The translations under genes were made by a program, and so were the position numbers. This document shows, one piece after another, positions 43,012 to 51,676 of a stretch of DNA of 64,000 nucleotides. Within the stretch, counting starts at the first letter, position 1, and each line of letters opens with the position of its first letter. The stretch covers positions 124,001 through 188,000 of the forward strand of contig OZ240239.1 in the NCBI GenBank assembly GCA_965198095.1, read 5' to 3'. The notes below the pieces were generated by a model. It was not told the origin of the DNA, made no database searches, and saw nothing but the letters and a program-made list of their open reading frames with translations. Source of the stretch: CBDFJH01 sp965198095. Its GTDB lineage: Bacteria; Latescibacterota; UBA2968; GCA-2709665.

Positions 43012-44114
43012 CCGACGCGATGTTCTTCCAGCAATTCGTAGTTCGGTTCCATCCCCAGGCCGGGCCGATCCGGCACGGTCACATACCCATCCTTGTCCAG
43101 GACGAGCGGATCCTTGAAGATGCGGCCGCGCAACGGGTCTACCGTTTCGCGATAGAACTCCAGAATCAGACCGTTCGAAATCGCCGCAACGAGGTGGATG
43201 TGGACCTCCTGCGCACCGTGCGGGGCGATGCGCAGATCGTGGGCGGCCGCCAGGGCGGCGACCTGCATGAACTCGGTCACGCCTCCGAGGATCTGGGCAT
43301 CCGCGTTGAAGATCGCGGCGCTGTCGTGGTCGATCAGGTCGCGGAATCCATAGCGCGTGTACTCATTCTCGCCCGTGGCAATCGGAATCACCGTCGCCTG
43401 CGCAACCTGCGCGTGTCCGCGGTAGTCATCCGGCGCCACAGGCTCCTCGAACCAGAACGGATCGTAGGGCTCCATCTTGCGGGCCATGTCGATCGCCTCG
43501 TAGGCCGCGTAGGCGTTGTTGGCATCCACGAGCAGCTTGATGTTGGGCCCGATCGTCTCCCTCACGACACGTACCCGCTCCACGTCCTCGGGGATCGACA
43601 CGCCGCCCACCTTCATCTTCACCGCTTTCGCCCCCAGGTCCAGATTTTCCTCCATTTCCCGGGCCAGTTCCTTCAACCCTTTGCCCCCTTCGTAGTAGCC
43701 GCCCGCGATATAGGTCGGGATGCGGTCCGTGTAGCCGCCGAGCAGCTTGTGCACGGATTTGCCCAGAATCTTGCCCATCAGGTCCCACAACGCGATGTCG
43801 ATCCCACTGATCACCTGCGTCGACATTCCGCGGCGGCCCACGATCTTGGGTGTCCACATCCGCTCCCAGATGCGCCGATAGGCGAACGGATCCTCGCCGA
43901 TCAGGGCCTGCTTGAAATGGTCGACCAGGGCGCTTGTCACCTCGCCCGGACGACCCGCCGCGGTGCCCCCGCCCCATCCGATCCCGGTAATGCCCTCGTC
44001 CGTCGCGATTCGGATCAGGTTCAGACCGACCGTCGTGTACGTATACTTCCCGTTCCGAATCGGTCGGGGGCGCGGCCAGGCGTAGCGCTGCACGGTCACA
44101 TCGGTAATCTTCAT
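43008..44114 (-). CDS. Mandelate racemase/muconate lactonizing enzyme (enolase superfamily)
   Basis: 368 residues, ATG at 44114 with AAGGAG upstream. Capping domain (1-~125) and modified TIM barrel with Lys166-x-Lys168 (AVKMKVGG), metal ligands Asp197 (VDANNAY), Glu223/224 (WFEEP) and Glu249 (TGENEY), and His299 (APHGAQEVH). The Lys plus His arrangement is that of the mandelate racemase subgroup, which includes many acid-sugar dehydratases such as L-fuconate and L-rhamnonate dehydratase. With the HpaI aldolase two genes downstream, sugar-acid dehydration is the likely job. The stop lies in a repeat hairpin. Confidence 0.92.
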   Translation of the reverse strand: MKITDVTVQRYAWPRPRPIRNGKYTYTTVGLNLIRIATDEGITGIGWGGGTAAGRPGEVTSALVDHFKQALIGEDPFAYRRIWERMWTPKIVGRRGMSTQVISGIDIALWDLMGKILGKSVHKLLGGYTDRIPTYIAGGYYEGGKGLKELAREMEENLDLGAKAVKMKVGGVSIPEDVERVRVVRETIGPNIKLLVDANNAYAAYEAIDMARKMEPYDPFWFEEPVAPDDYRGHAQVAQATVIPIATGENEYTRYGFRDLIDHDSAAIFNADAQILGGVTEFMQVAALAAAHDLRIAPHGAQEVHIHLVAAISNGLILEFYRETVDPLRGRIFKDPLVLDKDGYVTVPDRPGLGMEPNYELLEEHRVG

Positions 44115-44214
44115 CCAAGAATCTCCTTACCGATTCTCTTCGTCAATGACGCAATCTATTGACTATCGTTTCCTTTCTCCGGGCGTTCCCGCCTCCGCCG
44201 TCATCTTTTGACTT

Positions 44215-44258
44215 CCCGGTACCCCGTGTCTTGTTCTCCCGGAACCCGGTACCCGGTA
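44215..44258 (-). repeat. GGTACC-bounded 3' element, copy 5
   Basis: CCCGGTACCCCGTGTCTTG-TTCTCCCGGAACCCGGTACCCGG on the plus strand, an extended member with a third GGAACC block, ending 8 bp behind the aminotransferase stop at 44267. Confidence 0.7.
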
Positions 44259-44266
44259 GCTCGCTG

Positions 44267-45187
44267 TTACGCCACGTCACCCAAGATCTGCGCGACGACA
44301 TCCAGACCCACGAGCTCGCTCCACGCCTGCTGCAGCCTGCCGCACGCCGGTCCCGGCTTTCCGTTACCGATCGCCATGTTGTTGATCCGCGTCACCGGCC
44401 TGAGGCAGAATGGGGTCGAGCTCTCAAAGGCCTCGTCCGCGTTGCAGACGTCGAACACCTGGAAGTCTCTTTCCACGAACGGAATCTCGAGTCTGTCTGC
44501 CAACTCGATCACGGTCTGCCGGCTGATCCCCGGAAGGGCGTTGCGCAGCGTCGGGGAAACGATCGTTCCCTCCTGAACGATCAGCAGGTTCCCGCCGCTG
44601 AACTCGGCCACGTTCCCATCCAGGTCCAGCATCAGCACTGCTGCCTTCGGGTCGACCATCCTCGCCTCTTTCTCCGCCAGCCAGTAATGCATTCGGCTTC
44701 GATATTTCATCTTGGGGTCGATACACTGCGGTGGCACGTGACGGGTGGACGGCGTTACCGCGTGCACGCCGTCCCGCACCCCCTCGGTCCAGAAGTGCAG
44801 GGGCAGAGCGAAGGTGTGAACACAGACCGTCGGTGCCATCTCCTGCGTCCCGGCGGAGGTGCCGGCGTAGACCGAAAACGATCCGGCCGTGACGAAGTGG
44901 ATCACGCCCAGCTCCTTTTCCTTCGGAAGCAGCGCGGCGTTGTGGTCGATCACCTTCATGGTGATGTCGATCATCTCCTTCGGGCTGATCTCTGTCTGGA
45001 AACGGGCGTAGTTCATCGACCGGTAGAGCCGGTCCACGTGCTCGCCGAGCTTGAACGGCTTCTGGTTGAACGTCCGGGTCATCTCGGTGACCGTTGCGCC
45101 CAGCACGACACCGGCGTCGTAGACCGGCAACGCAGCCTCCGCGTAGGGTATGAATTTTCCCTTCAGGTAGGCGATGGGCTCTTTCAC
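44267..45187 (-). CDS. Class IV (branched-chain/D-amino acid type) aminotransferase
   Basis: 306 residues, GTG start at 45187. Fold-type IV PLP enzyme: Arg in LGEHVDRLYRSM, PLP Lys161 in DPKMKYRSRMHYWLAEKEA (spacing matches DAAT/BCAT), phosphate-binding VAEFSGGNLLIV and LPGISRQTVIELA. Family members transaminate branched-chain or D-amino acids or lyse aminodeoxychorismate; the choice is open. The following 45188-45422 holds no gene I can support. Confidence 0.92.
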   Translation of the reverse strand: MKEPIAYLKGKFIPYAEAALPVYDAGVVLGATVTEMTRTFNQKPFKLGEHVDRLYRSMNYARFQTEISPKEMIDITMKVIDHNAALLPKEKELGVIHFVTAGSFSVYAGTSAGTQEMAPTVCVHTFALPLHFWTEGVRDGVHAVTPSTRHVPPQCIDPKMKYRSRMHYWLAEKEARMVDPKAAVLMLDLDGNVAEFSGGNLLIVQEGTIVSPTLRNALPGISRQTVIELADRLEIPFVERDFQVFDVCNADEAFESSTPFCLRPVTRINNMAIGNGKPGPACGRLQQAWSELVGLDVVAQILGDVA

Positions 45188-45422
45188 GTCCGATACCCTC
45201 CCGCGACGATCTACAAAATACAGCCGCTCATAGCCACATTACGCGCGATTGTCCCATCTCAACATACGGAATGTTACACTCCGGCGCGACGCAAATCGGC
45301 CCTAGTGACGAATCCTCAGCCGATCGCGCTCTACGGATTCGAACCACGCCTCCCAGTCATCCTCCGAATGGCGATCCACGATCCGGTCGTCTCTTTTGGG
45401 ACACGATCGACGAGCGACAGAT

Positions 45423-46193
45423 TTATCTTACGCAGCCCGGAAAGCACCGCCCCTTGACCCGAAAGTATTCAGGCCCGGGGCCTTCTCGCGTGTAGCGAGA
45501 TTGGGCGCTCATGTAGGACAGGGCGCTGGCGCGGCGCCACCGGTCGGAGCGGTTGGGCGACGTATAGTGGGGCAGCAACGAGTGAAAGAAGAGGCCCGCA
45601 CCCGCAGGAATGGGGACAACCCTCAACTCGCCGAGTTCGGCCTGGATTTCATCGTCGATGACGAAATCGTCCGTCACCTGATGATGCGGGAGCGGACCCC
45701 GCTTGTGCCCTCCAGGAAGGACCTGCATACACCCGTTTTCTTCGTCGGTATCGTCAAAGGCGAACCAGCAAGAAACCAGGGCCATCGGTTCGATCGGCCA
45801 GTAGGGAGAATCCTGGTGAAACCCTTTGGCCGATCCCACGCCCGGCGGCTTGGCCAGCAGCGAATTTCGAAACATCTTGATATCAGGTCCCAAGATGCCC
45901 TCGACCTTGGAGACGATGGCGGGGTGGGTGCCAAGGCTGCGAAAGCGGTCATCCCCTTCCACGAGCCCGTCGACCTTCCGAATCCCGTCCCCCGGATGGT
46001 CGACGCCGATCTCGCCGCGGGCCACCCTGGGCTCTGTTTGGAAACGCACGTCGCCCCGGTCCCGGCCTCCGTGCGTGTACGCGCGGAACCGCTCCAGCAA
46101 ACCTTCGATTTGTTCTCGAGGGAGCAGATGCTCGACAACGAAGAACCCGTCACGGTCATACGCCACGCGCTCTTTCTGTGTGAGACCCTGCAT
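45423..46193 (-). CDS. Phytanoyl-CoA dioxygenase (PhyH) family protein
   Basis: 256 residues from the ATG at 46193 (AAGGAGTGAAA immediately upstream). The longer reading to 46262 passes through a repeat hairpin. Fe(II)/2-oxoglutarate oxygenase residues: H126-x-D128 in GFHQDSPYW, distal H209 in LLPHYTSPNRS and the 2-oxoglutarate Arg in DRWRRASAL. Standard short bacterial PhyH length. Flanked by the aminotransferase and a beta-propeller gene; substrate unknown. Confidence 0.92.
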   Translation of the reverse strand: MQGLTQKERVAYDRDGFFVVEHLLPREQIEGLLERFRAYTHGGRDRGDVRFQTEPRVARGEIGVDHPGDGIRKVDGLVEGDDRFRSLGTHPAIVSKVEGILGPDIKMFRNSLLAKPPGVGSAKGFHQDSPYWPIEPMALVSCWFAFDDTDEENGCMQVLPGGHKRGPLPHHQVTDDFVIDDEIQAELGELRVVPIPAGAGLFFHSLLPHYTSPNRSDRWRRASALSYMSAQSRYTREGPGPEYFRVKGRCFPGCVR

Positions 46194-46224
46194 TTTCACT
46201 CCTTGTATATCGCCAGTCAGAATC

Positions 46225-46246
46225 CACCGGCAGCAAGCTGCCGGTG
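46225..46246. repeat. CACCGGCAGC-AA-GCTGCCGGTG hairpin, second copy
   Basis: The same 22-nt palindrome as 30992-31013, with flanks ATC and CCACAC (its inverse orientation). It lies 32 bp upstream of the PhyH start at 46193. Confidence 0.75.
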
Positions 46247-46307
46247 CCACACCACACAACATCGATTACGAGACTATATCACCCGCGCCACGGGCACGCT
46301 CGAGGCT

Positions 46308-47834
46308 TCAAGATCCGACTCTGAAAGAATAGAGCTCAGCGTCCTTCATCACAAACCGAAGACGAATCGGCGCTCCTTCCAGTCCCTGTATCGCCCGACG
46401 CTCCTTCCACTGCACCTCGTGGTCGATCGCATCGCCTGCGAACGGAACGGCATCCTCGCGAGAGAAACCCGTGAGCGGCTCCGCGTATTCGTCCAGTACC
46501 TCCACCGCCACGCTTCCTCTCGCGGCGCGCGCATTCACGAATACTTTCTTTCCTCTCCCCGGATCGAACGGCCGCGTCAACAGTTCTCCCCCGGCGTCCC
46601 CGGCGTTCACCGAAACAAACCCGTCCAGGCGAAGCGTGGCCAGGCCCACCGCCCCCGTGACCTCGCGGCCTTCCACGATCGTATCCCTCACGCGAGAGAG
46701 ACGCTGTCCGTGGCCCCTGACCTTTCCGGAGTAATAGATCTTCAGCTCATCGCCGCGTTCGACCATGCCTGTCGGATAGATCTCCATTTCATCCCAGTCT
46801 CCGGCCTTCCCGCAGGCCATCAACAGCTGTCGGTCGCATACCCGCGTCCAGGCGTGACCGTCCCGACTGAAGGCCAGCTGCGCGTCCATCAGCTTGTCGA
46901 GCCCCTCGGCGTCCGAAGGCCTGCCTCCGGTCTCCGGGTCGGTATTTCCGGTGTGCGTATAGTTGTAGTAGATCCACAGGAACCCGATGTAACAGTCCTC
47001 GTACTCGAAAAACGGCATGTTGTAGAACTCAATCCCCGTATCATCCTGATCATCCGGCACGAGCACGACGTCATCCTGGGGCAGCGTCCAATGGATGAAG
47101 TCCGGACTCGTGCATCGGCCCAGGACCCGAATCCCGCGCGGCCCCCGCTCGGGGTAGACCAGCCAGGGCATCGGTCTGAAGTAGCCGACATAGGCGTTCA
47201 GCCGCGCATCCCAGATCACCCTTCCCGCGCCCAGACCCCGGTCGAGTACCGGATTTTCCGGGTGGTCGGTCCAGTGGAGCCCGTCTGGCGAGAAGGCAAC
47301 CCCCACGCGCTGCGATCGGTCCCCCGTGCCGATCACCGCTTTGAACCGCTTCTGCGGATCCGCGTCGTGTGGATCATACATGGCCGGCTTGCGCGGACAC
47401 AGATTCGTCTTCTCATCCGAACCGGGAAAGGGCGCCAGGCCCAAGGGCGGTTTCTCGAAGTGGACGCCGTCCGTCGATACGGCGTAACAGTGGGAATAGA
47501 CGTTCAAGGGGCCACCCTTTCGCTGCCGAATGTCCAGCCCGGGCACCTCGACCGAATCGTTTCCGTGAACCCCGTCAACCTTTTCCAGATCCTCGAACCC
47601 GGGCAGAGAGTCGTGCACCTTGAAGCAGGTGTACCACAGCTTGTACAGCCCGTCGTTCTCGTCGTAGATCACCATGTGAGGCGAGGCACCCGTGCCTTCC
47701 CACGGATCTTCCGGAACCAGAATGGGATTCTCCGGGTGTTTTTCGGGCTGATGAAGCACCCGGTAGACATTATCCATCCGGCCGATCAGGTGGTCATCCA
47801 GGAAAAGCTGTCGCTTCAACCCGATCTCGATCAC
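46308..47834 (-). CDS. Beta-propeller (GH32/43-like fold) protein
   Basis: 508 residues from the GTG at 47834 (AAGGAG just upstream; the longer frame to 47963 overlaps the sulfatase). It opens VIEIGLKRQLFLDDHLIG like the proteins at 55832 and 57434. Blades follow (YDENDGLYKLWYT, AVSTDGVHFEKPPLG, SPDGLHWTDH, TSPDFIHWTLP), then LRLDGFVSVNAGDAGG and a C-terminal beta-sandwich (FSREDAVPFAGDAIDHEV, LYSFRVGS). No signal peptide. Probably glycan-directed, without assignable catalytic residues. It lies 43 bp downstream of a sulfatase. Confidence 0.75.
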   Translation of the reverse strand: MIEIGLKRQLFLDDHLIGRMDNVYRVLHQPEKHPENPILVPEDPWEGTGASPHMVIYDENDGLYKLWYTCFKVHDSLPGFEDLEKVDGVHGNDSVEVPGLDIRQRKGGPLNVYSHCYAVSTDGVHFEKPPLGLAPFPGSDEKTNLCPRKPAMYDPHDADPQKRFKAVIGTGDRSQRVGVAFSPDGLHWTDHPENPVLDRGLGAGRVIWDARLNAYVGYFRPMPWLVYPERGPRGIRVLGRCTSPDFIHWTLPQDDVVLVPDDQDDTGIEFYNMPFFEYEDCYIGFLWIYYNYTHTGNTDPETGGRPSDAEGLDKLMDAQLAFSRDGHAWTRVCDRQLLMACGKAGDWDEMEIYPTGMVERGDELKIYYSGKVRGHGQRLSRVRDTIVEGREVTGAVGLATLRLDGFVSVNAGDAGGELLTRPFDPGRGKKVFVNARAARGSVAVEVLDEYAEPLTGFSREDAVPFAGDAIDHEVQWKERRAIQGLEGAPIRLRFVMKDAELYSFRVGS

Positions 47835-47877
47835 ACGTCGCTCCTTTCGCCCCTTGACTCGAAACCCGAAACTGATG

Positions 47878-49413
47878 CTATCCGAACTGTTGCGGAATAA
47901 TCCCCCCCGTGGCATCGGGCACGACGGAGAGCCAGCGTGCATCGTAAAGGGCGCCCTCGGCATCGAAGACCCGTCCGTCGGGAAGCATGTACTGGTTCGG
48001 CGTCGTCGGCTTCTGTCCGGATTGGAATTCCGACGACCGGGCCCTGTCCGCGGCCATCTGCTGGTGGACCCGCTCCCAGCTGAATCCCTCGAAAAGGGCC
48101 TCGCGCATCTTCCGACATCGGGTGGCTTGATGGGGGCTTTCGGCCAGGTTCGTCTCCTCGTCCGGGTCGTTCACCATATCGAACAGCAGCCGGTCTCCCT
48201 TCTCGATATCCACGTACTTCCAGTCCCGGCTCCTCACGACACGCATGGCAGCCGCCGCTTCCTGCTTCGCCGTCTGTTTGTAGTTGATCCTCACGCCATA
48301 GTGACAATAGCCCGCGGTCACGTACTCCCGGGGCGCTTCCGCATCCTCAGGGTCCGCCAGCAGGCCGCTGAAGTCCTTTCCGTCCAGCCCTTCCGGAATC
48401 GGAAGACCGGCCAGACCGCAGGTCGTCGGATACAGGTCGATGAGCGAAATCGGGTGCGGAACCGGGTGATGTCCTTCCCGTATTCCGGGGCCGCGGATCA
48501 GAAGCGGGACCCCGATCGAAGGATCGTAGTAGTTGCCCTTACCCCAGAGACCGTGCAGGCCGGCCATCTCTCCGTGATCACTCGTGTAGATGACGACCGT
48601 ATTCTCCAGCAGGCCGGCATCGCCCACACCCTTCAGGAGTTCGCCGATGCAGTCATCCGCGAAATCCACGCAGGCGTAGTAGCCTTCCCGTCCGCGCCGG
48701 GTTTCCTCAGGCGTAAACTCACGCCAGAGACGTCGCGCGAAAGGCTCCAGCTTCTCCGCAAAGCCGGAGGGCGGATCGATCGGCGGCAGTCGGTCTCGGT
48801 AATACCGGATGTAGCGACCCGGGGCCGTAAAGGGACTGTGAGGCCGGGAATAGGAGGCACACACGAACCAGGGCGTCTCCGGCTCGCGGCTCTGGTGCTC
48901 GAGCAAGAGGGCGATTGTCTCCCTCGTGACGACCACGTCCTGCAGAAGACTCTCGGGGATCTCGGTGATCCCCCCGCTTGTGGCCGAATGATACGAGGGA
49001 AACAGGTCGATCGGCTCGGGCTGATGGCTCAAGCCGTGCCGAAGATCGCCGTAGGGCCGGACCTGGAATCCCTGCATCTGGTCTCGACCGCCGAAGTGCA
49101 TCTTGCCGACCAGGCCGGTGCGATACCCGTGCGCCGCGAAGTGGGCCGGCCAGGTTACGTGCTCGGGAAAAATGATCCAATGGTTGCTCCACGCCGCGCA
49201 TCGGAAATCATCTTTGCCCGTGAGCAGGCACATCCTCGAGGGGGTGCAGACCGGCGACGCGCAGAAGGCGTTGTCGAACTGGACCGACCGGCCGGCCAGG
49301 TCGTCCAGATGCTGCGTGCGGACGTGCTCATCTCCCGAAAACCCGGCTACCTTGGGCGCGTGTTCGTCGGTGAGGATAAGGAGAATGTTCGGTTTGTTTG
49401 AGTTTCCGCTCAT
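47878..49413 (-). CDS. Sulfatase, formylglycine-dependent
   Basis: 511 residues, ATG at 49413 with GGCGAGG upstream. Alkaline-phosphatase-fold sulfatase: metal site PNILLILTDEHAP, the activation motif CTPSR with Cys56 (to formylglycine) within SPVCTPSRMCLLTGK, then GLVGKMHFGG and IYTSDHGEMAG with further metal ligands. There is no N-terminal signal, so the enzyme seems cytosolic and would desulfate imported sugars. Neighbours: propeller gene downstream; a broken small ORF immediately upstream. Confidence 0.93.
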   Translation of the reverse strand: MSGNSNKPNILLILTDEHAPKVAGFSGDEHVRTQHLDDLAGRSVQFDNAFCASPVCTPSRMCLLTGKDDFRCAAWSNHWIIFPEHVTWPAHFAAHGYRTGLVGKMHFGGRDQMQGFQVRPYGDLRHGLSHQPEPIDLFPSYHSATSGGITEIPESLLQDVVVTRETIALLLEHQSREPETPWFVCASYSRPHSPFTAPGRYIRYYRDRLPPIDPPSGFAEKLEPFARRLWREFTPEETRRGREGYYACVDFADDCIGELLKGVGDAGLLENTVVIYTSDHGEMAGLHGLWGKGNYYDPSIGVPLLIRGPGIREGHHPVPHPISLIDLYPTTCGLAGLPIPEGLDGKDFSGLLADPEDAEAPREYVTAGYCHYGVRINYKQTAKQEAAAAMRVVRSRDWKYVDIEKGDRLLFDMVNDPDEETNLAESPHQATRCRKMREALFEGFSWERVHQQMAADRARSSEFQSGQKPTTPNQYMLPDGRVFDAEGALYDARWLSVVPDATGGIIPQQFG

Positions 49414-49428
49414 ATGACGACCTCGCCT

Positions 49429-49538
49429 TCAAAGACTGGATACGAACAACCCGAGAAGCGCGATCCCGGTCGCGGCCAGCACACCCAGAATCAGCGGCCG
49501 ACAATGTCAGTAACGCGACTGGCGATGCGGCCCTGCAT
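49429..49538 (-). pseudogene. Possible frameshifted small membrane peptide
   Basis: The ATG at 49538 has AAGGAG 8 nt upstream and codes MQGRIASRVTDIVGR before a stop. One frame over, the sequence continues RPLILGVLAATGIALLG... to VSSL and a TGA at 49429, a single hydrophobic helix ending 15 bp before the sulfatase start. Joining the two needs one frameshift and gives a ~35-residue single-pass peptide. It could also be chance or a sequencing error. Confidence 0.3.
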
Positions 49539-49556
49539 AAGCTCACTCCTTCTCGC

Positions 49557-49737
49557 TCAGTTTCCGAACAACGCCTCGTCCGTTCTCAAATAGCGCCCTG
49601 CTGCATCCTCGTTGAGATCGATTTCCAATCCCGGTGTCTCCGGCACCTCCCTCCCTGGCCTGAGTGTTCGTGGGCCGCGAAAGGTAGAGCATGAAGCTTC
49701 CGTCGTTGTTGTAGAAAAACCGGGGCGGCTTCGCCAT
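49557..49737 (-). pseudogene. Fossil junction: GHL10-like N-terminus fused to an enolase-superfamily C-terminus
   Basis: The ATG at 49737, behind GGGAGGC, starts MAKPPRFFYNNDGSFMLYL, nearly the N-terminus of the GHL10-like proteins at 12342 and 14589. About 20 codons later the similarity stops. In another frame the rest reads PGREVPETPGLEIDLNEDAA and ends at 49557, like the last residues of mandelate-racemase-type enzymes (compare PDRPGLGMEPNYELL at 43008). Between them some 900 codons are missing. Best explained as a deletion that joined two former neighbours. Confidence 0.65.
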
Positions 49738-49854
49738 GCCTCCCTTTCCATTCGGTGATGAGAACGCCGTGATACGTAGCTCTTTCATCAGCAGAAAGAC
49801 GCCGGCGGACAGGGTCGTTACCGGCGTCTTTCTGAACAGCTGGCTTCCGCTGCG

Positions 49855-50589
49855 CTATTTCTTCACTGAAAGGTCGATCATCCTGAACGCATAATCGGCC
49901 GGATATCGTGTAATATGGGTTCCCGGATCTTCGTAGTCCAGGCCTCCGCCGCGAATGACCACCTTGTAAGCGGTGTGCTCCGGACGTGTCGTGTCGCCGA
50001 TTCTGAAGGTGGTCGTGTTTTCGTAGAGCCCGCTTATGAAACTGCCTGGCACGTTGCACCCAGCCGTCATGTTGTAGAAGATGTTCTGAATTCGTTGGAT
50101 GTGGTTTCGCGCCTCTTCAACCGTCTCGAAATCCGGGATCGCCTGAGTCAGCGCACTCTGGACAAAGGCATTGTGCTGCCCTTGCAGGTTGCCCACCCGC
50201 TGGCGCTTGATCAACTGCCCGGCGTGGGTCCGTCTCACCGTTTTGAGGCTTTCGCCCGGCCCCCACCAGTCCACCGTGTTGTAGTTGCTTCCAGAGCAGC
50301 CCGATCCGACGATCATAACCGAAACGATCGGTTTTTCTTCCTCAATCGTGATAGACCCGACCTCTCCCTCGATTTCCATCCCTTTGTGGTTGTATTCCAG
50401 CCAGTTTTCCACCTTCACATTCCTGTAATGAAACGGAAACGTGTAGACGTGATGTTCCGTCTCGAACACTTCCACCTCCTGCAAGTCACCCATCTTGTCC
50501 GCGTCAGCTTCCGAGGAATAGCGGGCCAGGTTCTCTGAGACCAGCGTGTAGTTGGGACTCCCATCTTCTCTTTCGTTCACCCAGTTCAT
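49855..50589 (-). CDS. Protein of unknown family, related to 60089-60811
   Basis: 244 residues from the ATG at 50589 (GAGGAG 8 nt upstream). I do not recognise the family. Seen: YTFPFHYRNVKVENW (strand-rich), then ITIEEEKPIVSVMIVGSGCSG, a glycine- and cysteine-containing segment, a helical middle rich in charged residues (EEARNHIQRIQNIF) and a final YKVVIRGGGLDYEDPG. The 60.1 kb protein shares the order MPF-Y, ITIEEE-PIV-V--VGS-C, and VII-GG near the end. No signal peptide. It lies upstream of the fossil at 49557 and downstream of a sugar isomerase/epimerase-like gene. Confidence 0.75.
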   Translation of the reverse strand: MNWVNEREDGSPNYTLVSENLARYSSEADADKMGDLQEVEVFETEHHVYTFPFHYRNVKVENWLEYNHKGMEIEGEVGSITIEEEKPIVSVMIVGSGCSGSNYNTVDWWGPGESLKTVRRTHAGQLIKRQRVGNLQGQHNAFVQSALTQAIPDFETVEEARNHIQRIQNIFYNMTAGCNVPGSFISGLYENTTTFRIGDTTRPEHTAYKVVIRGGGLDYEDPGTHITRYPADYAFRMIDLSVKK

Positions 50590-50734
50590 GCTGTCGCTCC
50601 TCTGTCTTCGGGTTGGAACAACGACCGAGTCTTTCTCGAATGGTTCTCGTAAGATAGTATTGATGCTTCGAGGCGGGCCAAAAGTCAATCAGAATCCGAA
50701 TTGATGGCACACTTTGGGTGACGATTCCACCGAT

Positions 50735-51574
50735 TCAACTCAGACACGCCTCGAGATATTCACGAGCCCGGTTGACCTCCACCGCCACCTCTGCTATGGG
50801 TTCCCGAATCGGAATCCCACGCGGCGCAGGATGCATGAACACCTCGGTCCAGCCCGCATATTCGATCTCCTTCAAGGCCGAAACAATCGGAGCGAAATCG
50901 AGCGGCCCACGGCCCGGCATCTGCAGCAAGATCTCCTCCGGCTTCAGCGCCCCGTGACTCCCTTTCCCGTGCTGCCAGGCATAGAAGAGAAACAGCTTGT
51001 CGTCGAGGTCGCGGATGAGCTGAGCGACCCGCTCAGGATCGTCCGGCAGATGATAGGGTGCGAGGGCAATGCCCAGGGGTCTCGACCCGGCGAACTCGGC
51101 CAGCCACCGCATCGAGTCGAGCGAGTCGACGATCCAGCTGGCGTGGTTCTCGATCCCGATCCGGACGCCGAGCGCCTCTGCCAGGTCCAACTGAGGCTGC
51201 TGGCGCGCCACAAACTGCTTTACGGCGCGCCTTAAGTCTTCGCCCTCCAGGTCGGCCGGTCCCCCGCTTCCGCAGACGACAAGCTCGGCATCGAATGCCC
51301 TCAAGAAACGGATCTCGTCGTCAAGACCGAAAGGGCCCAGGTCAAACCGGGTAGAGACGCCCAGCTTGACGCCGTGCGTTTCCAGCATCTCCAAAAATGC
51401 ATCGTGGCCCATGGCTTCGGCCTGCTCCCGCTGGTTCCCGTGTACGCGAGGCCAAATGTCCAGATGTTTCGCCCCGACCTTTGGAACCTCGGGAAGGACC
51501 CGCGCGAGAGGGGTCGTGCCGTACAGCGAGGACGCGAGCAGATACCGGAATTGGAAGGGCGGGTCACAACCCAT
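50735..51574 (-). CDS. Sugar phosphate isomerase/epimerase-like TIM barrel
   Basis: 279 residues from the ATG at 51574. Xylose-isomerase-like (AP-endonuclease-2) fold: FRYLLASSLYG, HLDIWPRVHGNQ, metal Glu in RIGIENHASW and a late Glu in WTEVFMHP. The Asp expected in the D-T-x-H strand reads APYHLPDD, so one metal ligand may be replaced. Family members isomerise or epimerise sugars, or dehydrate inositols. It follows D-lyxose isomerase by 102 bp. Confidence 0.82.
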   Translation of the reverse strand: MGCDPPFQFRYLLASSLYGTTPLARVLPEVPKVGAKHLDIWPRVHGNQREQAEAMGHDAFLEMLETHGVKLGVSTRFDLGPFGLDDEIRFLRAFDAELVVCGSGGPADLEGEDLRRAVKQFVARQQPQLDLAEALGVRIGIENHASWIVDSLDSMRWLAEFAGSRPLGIALAPYHLPDDPERVAQLIRDLDDKLFLFYAWQHGKGSHGALKPEEILLQMPGRGPLDFAPIVSALKEIEYAGWTEVFMHPAPRGIPIREPIAEVAVEVNRAREYLEACLS

Positions 51575-51676
51575 CTTTTTTCCCGTCGAATCGCCGGCGG
51601 TGAGGGTCAAACAGAAGGGCGGCACGCGCGCCGCCCTTGAACGGATCTTTGAACGAAATCGTGTTCGAGTCCCGCG

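Noticed and set aside
45188..45422. Possible C-terminal gene fragment reading DDWEAWFESVERDRLRIRH on the minus strand
   Set aside because: Only about 25 codons look protein-like and I cannot match them to a family; too little to call a pseudogene.
45396..47900. Plus-strand open frame of 834 codons
   Set aside because: It runs opposite to a PhyH, a propeller gene and their spacer; the translation is Arg/Val/Pro-rich with no motif. High GC makes such mirror frames common here (also 16517-18808, 5391-7427, 62242-62843).
50640..50710. Promoter upstream of 50589 with TTGACT and TACTAT
   Set aside because: The spacing is 23 bp, too long for a sigma70 promoter.
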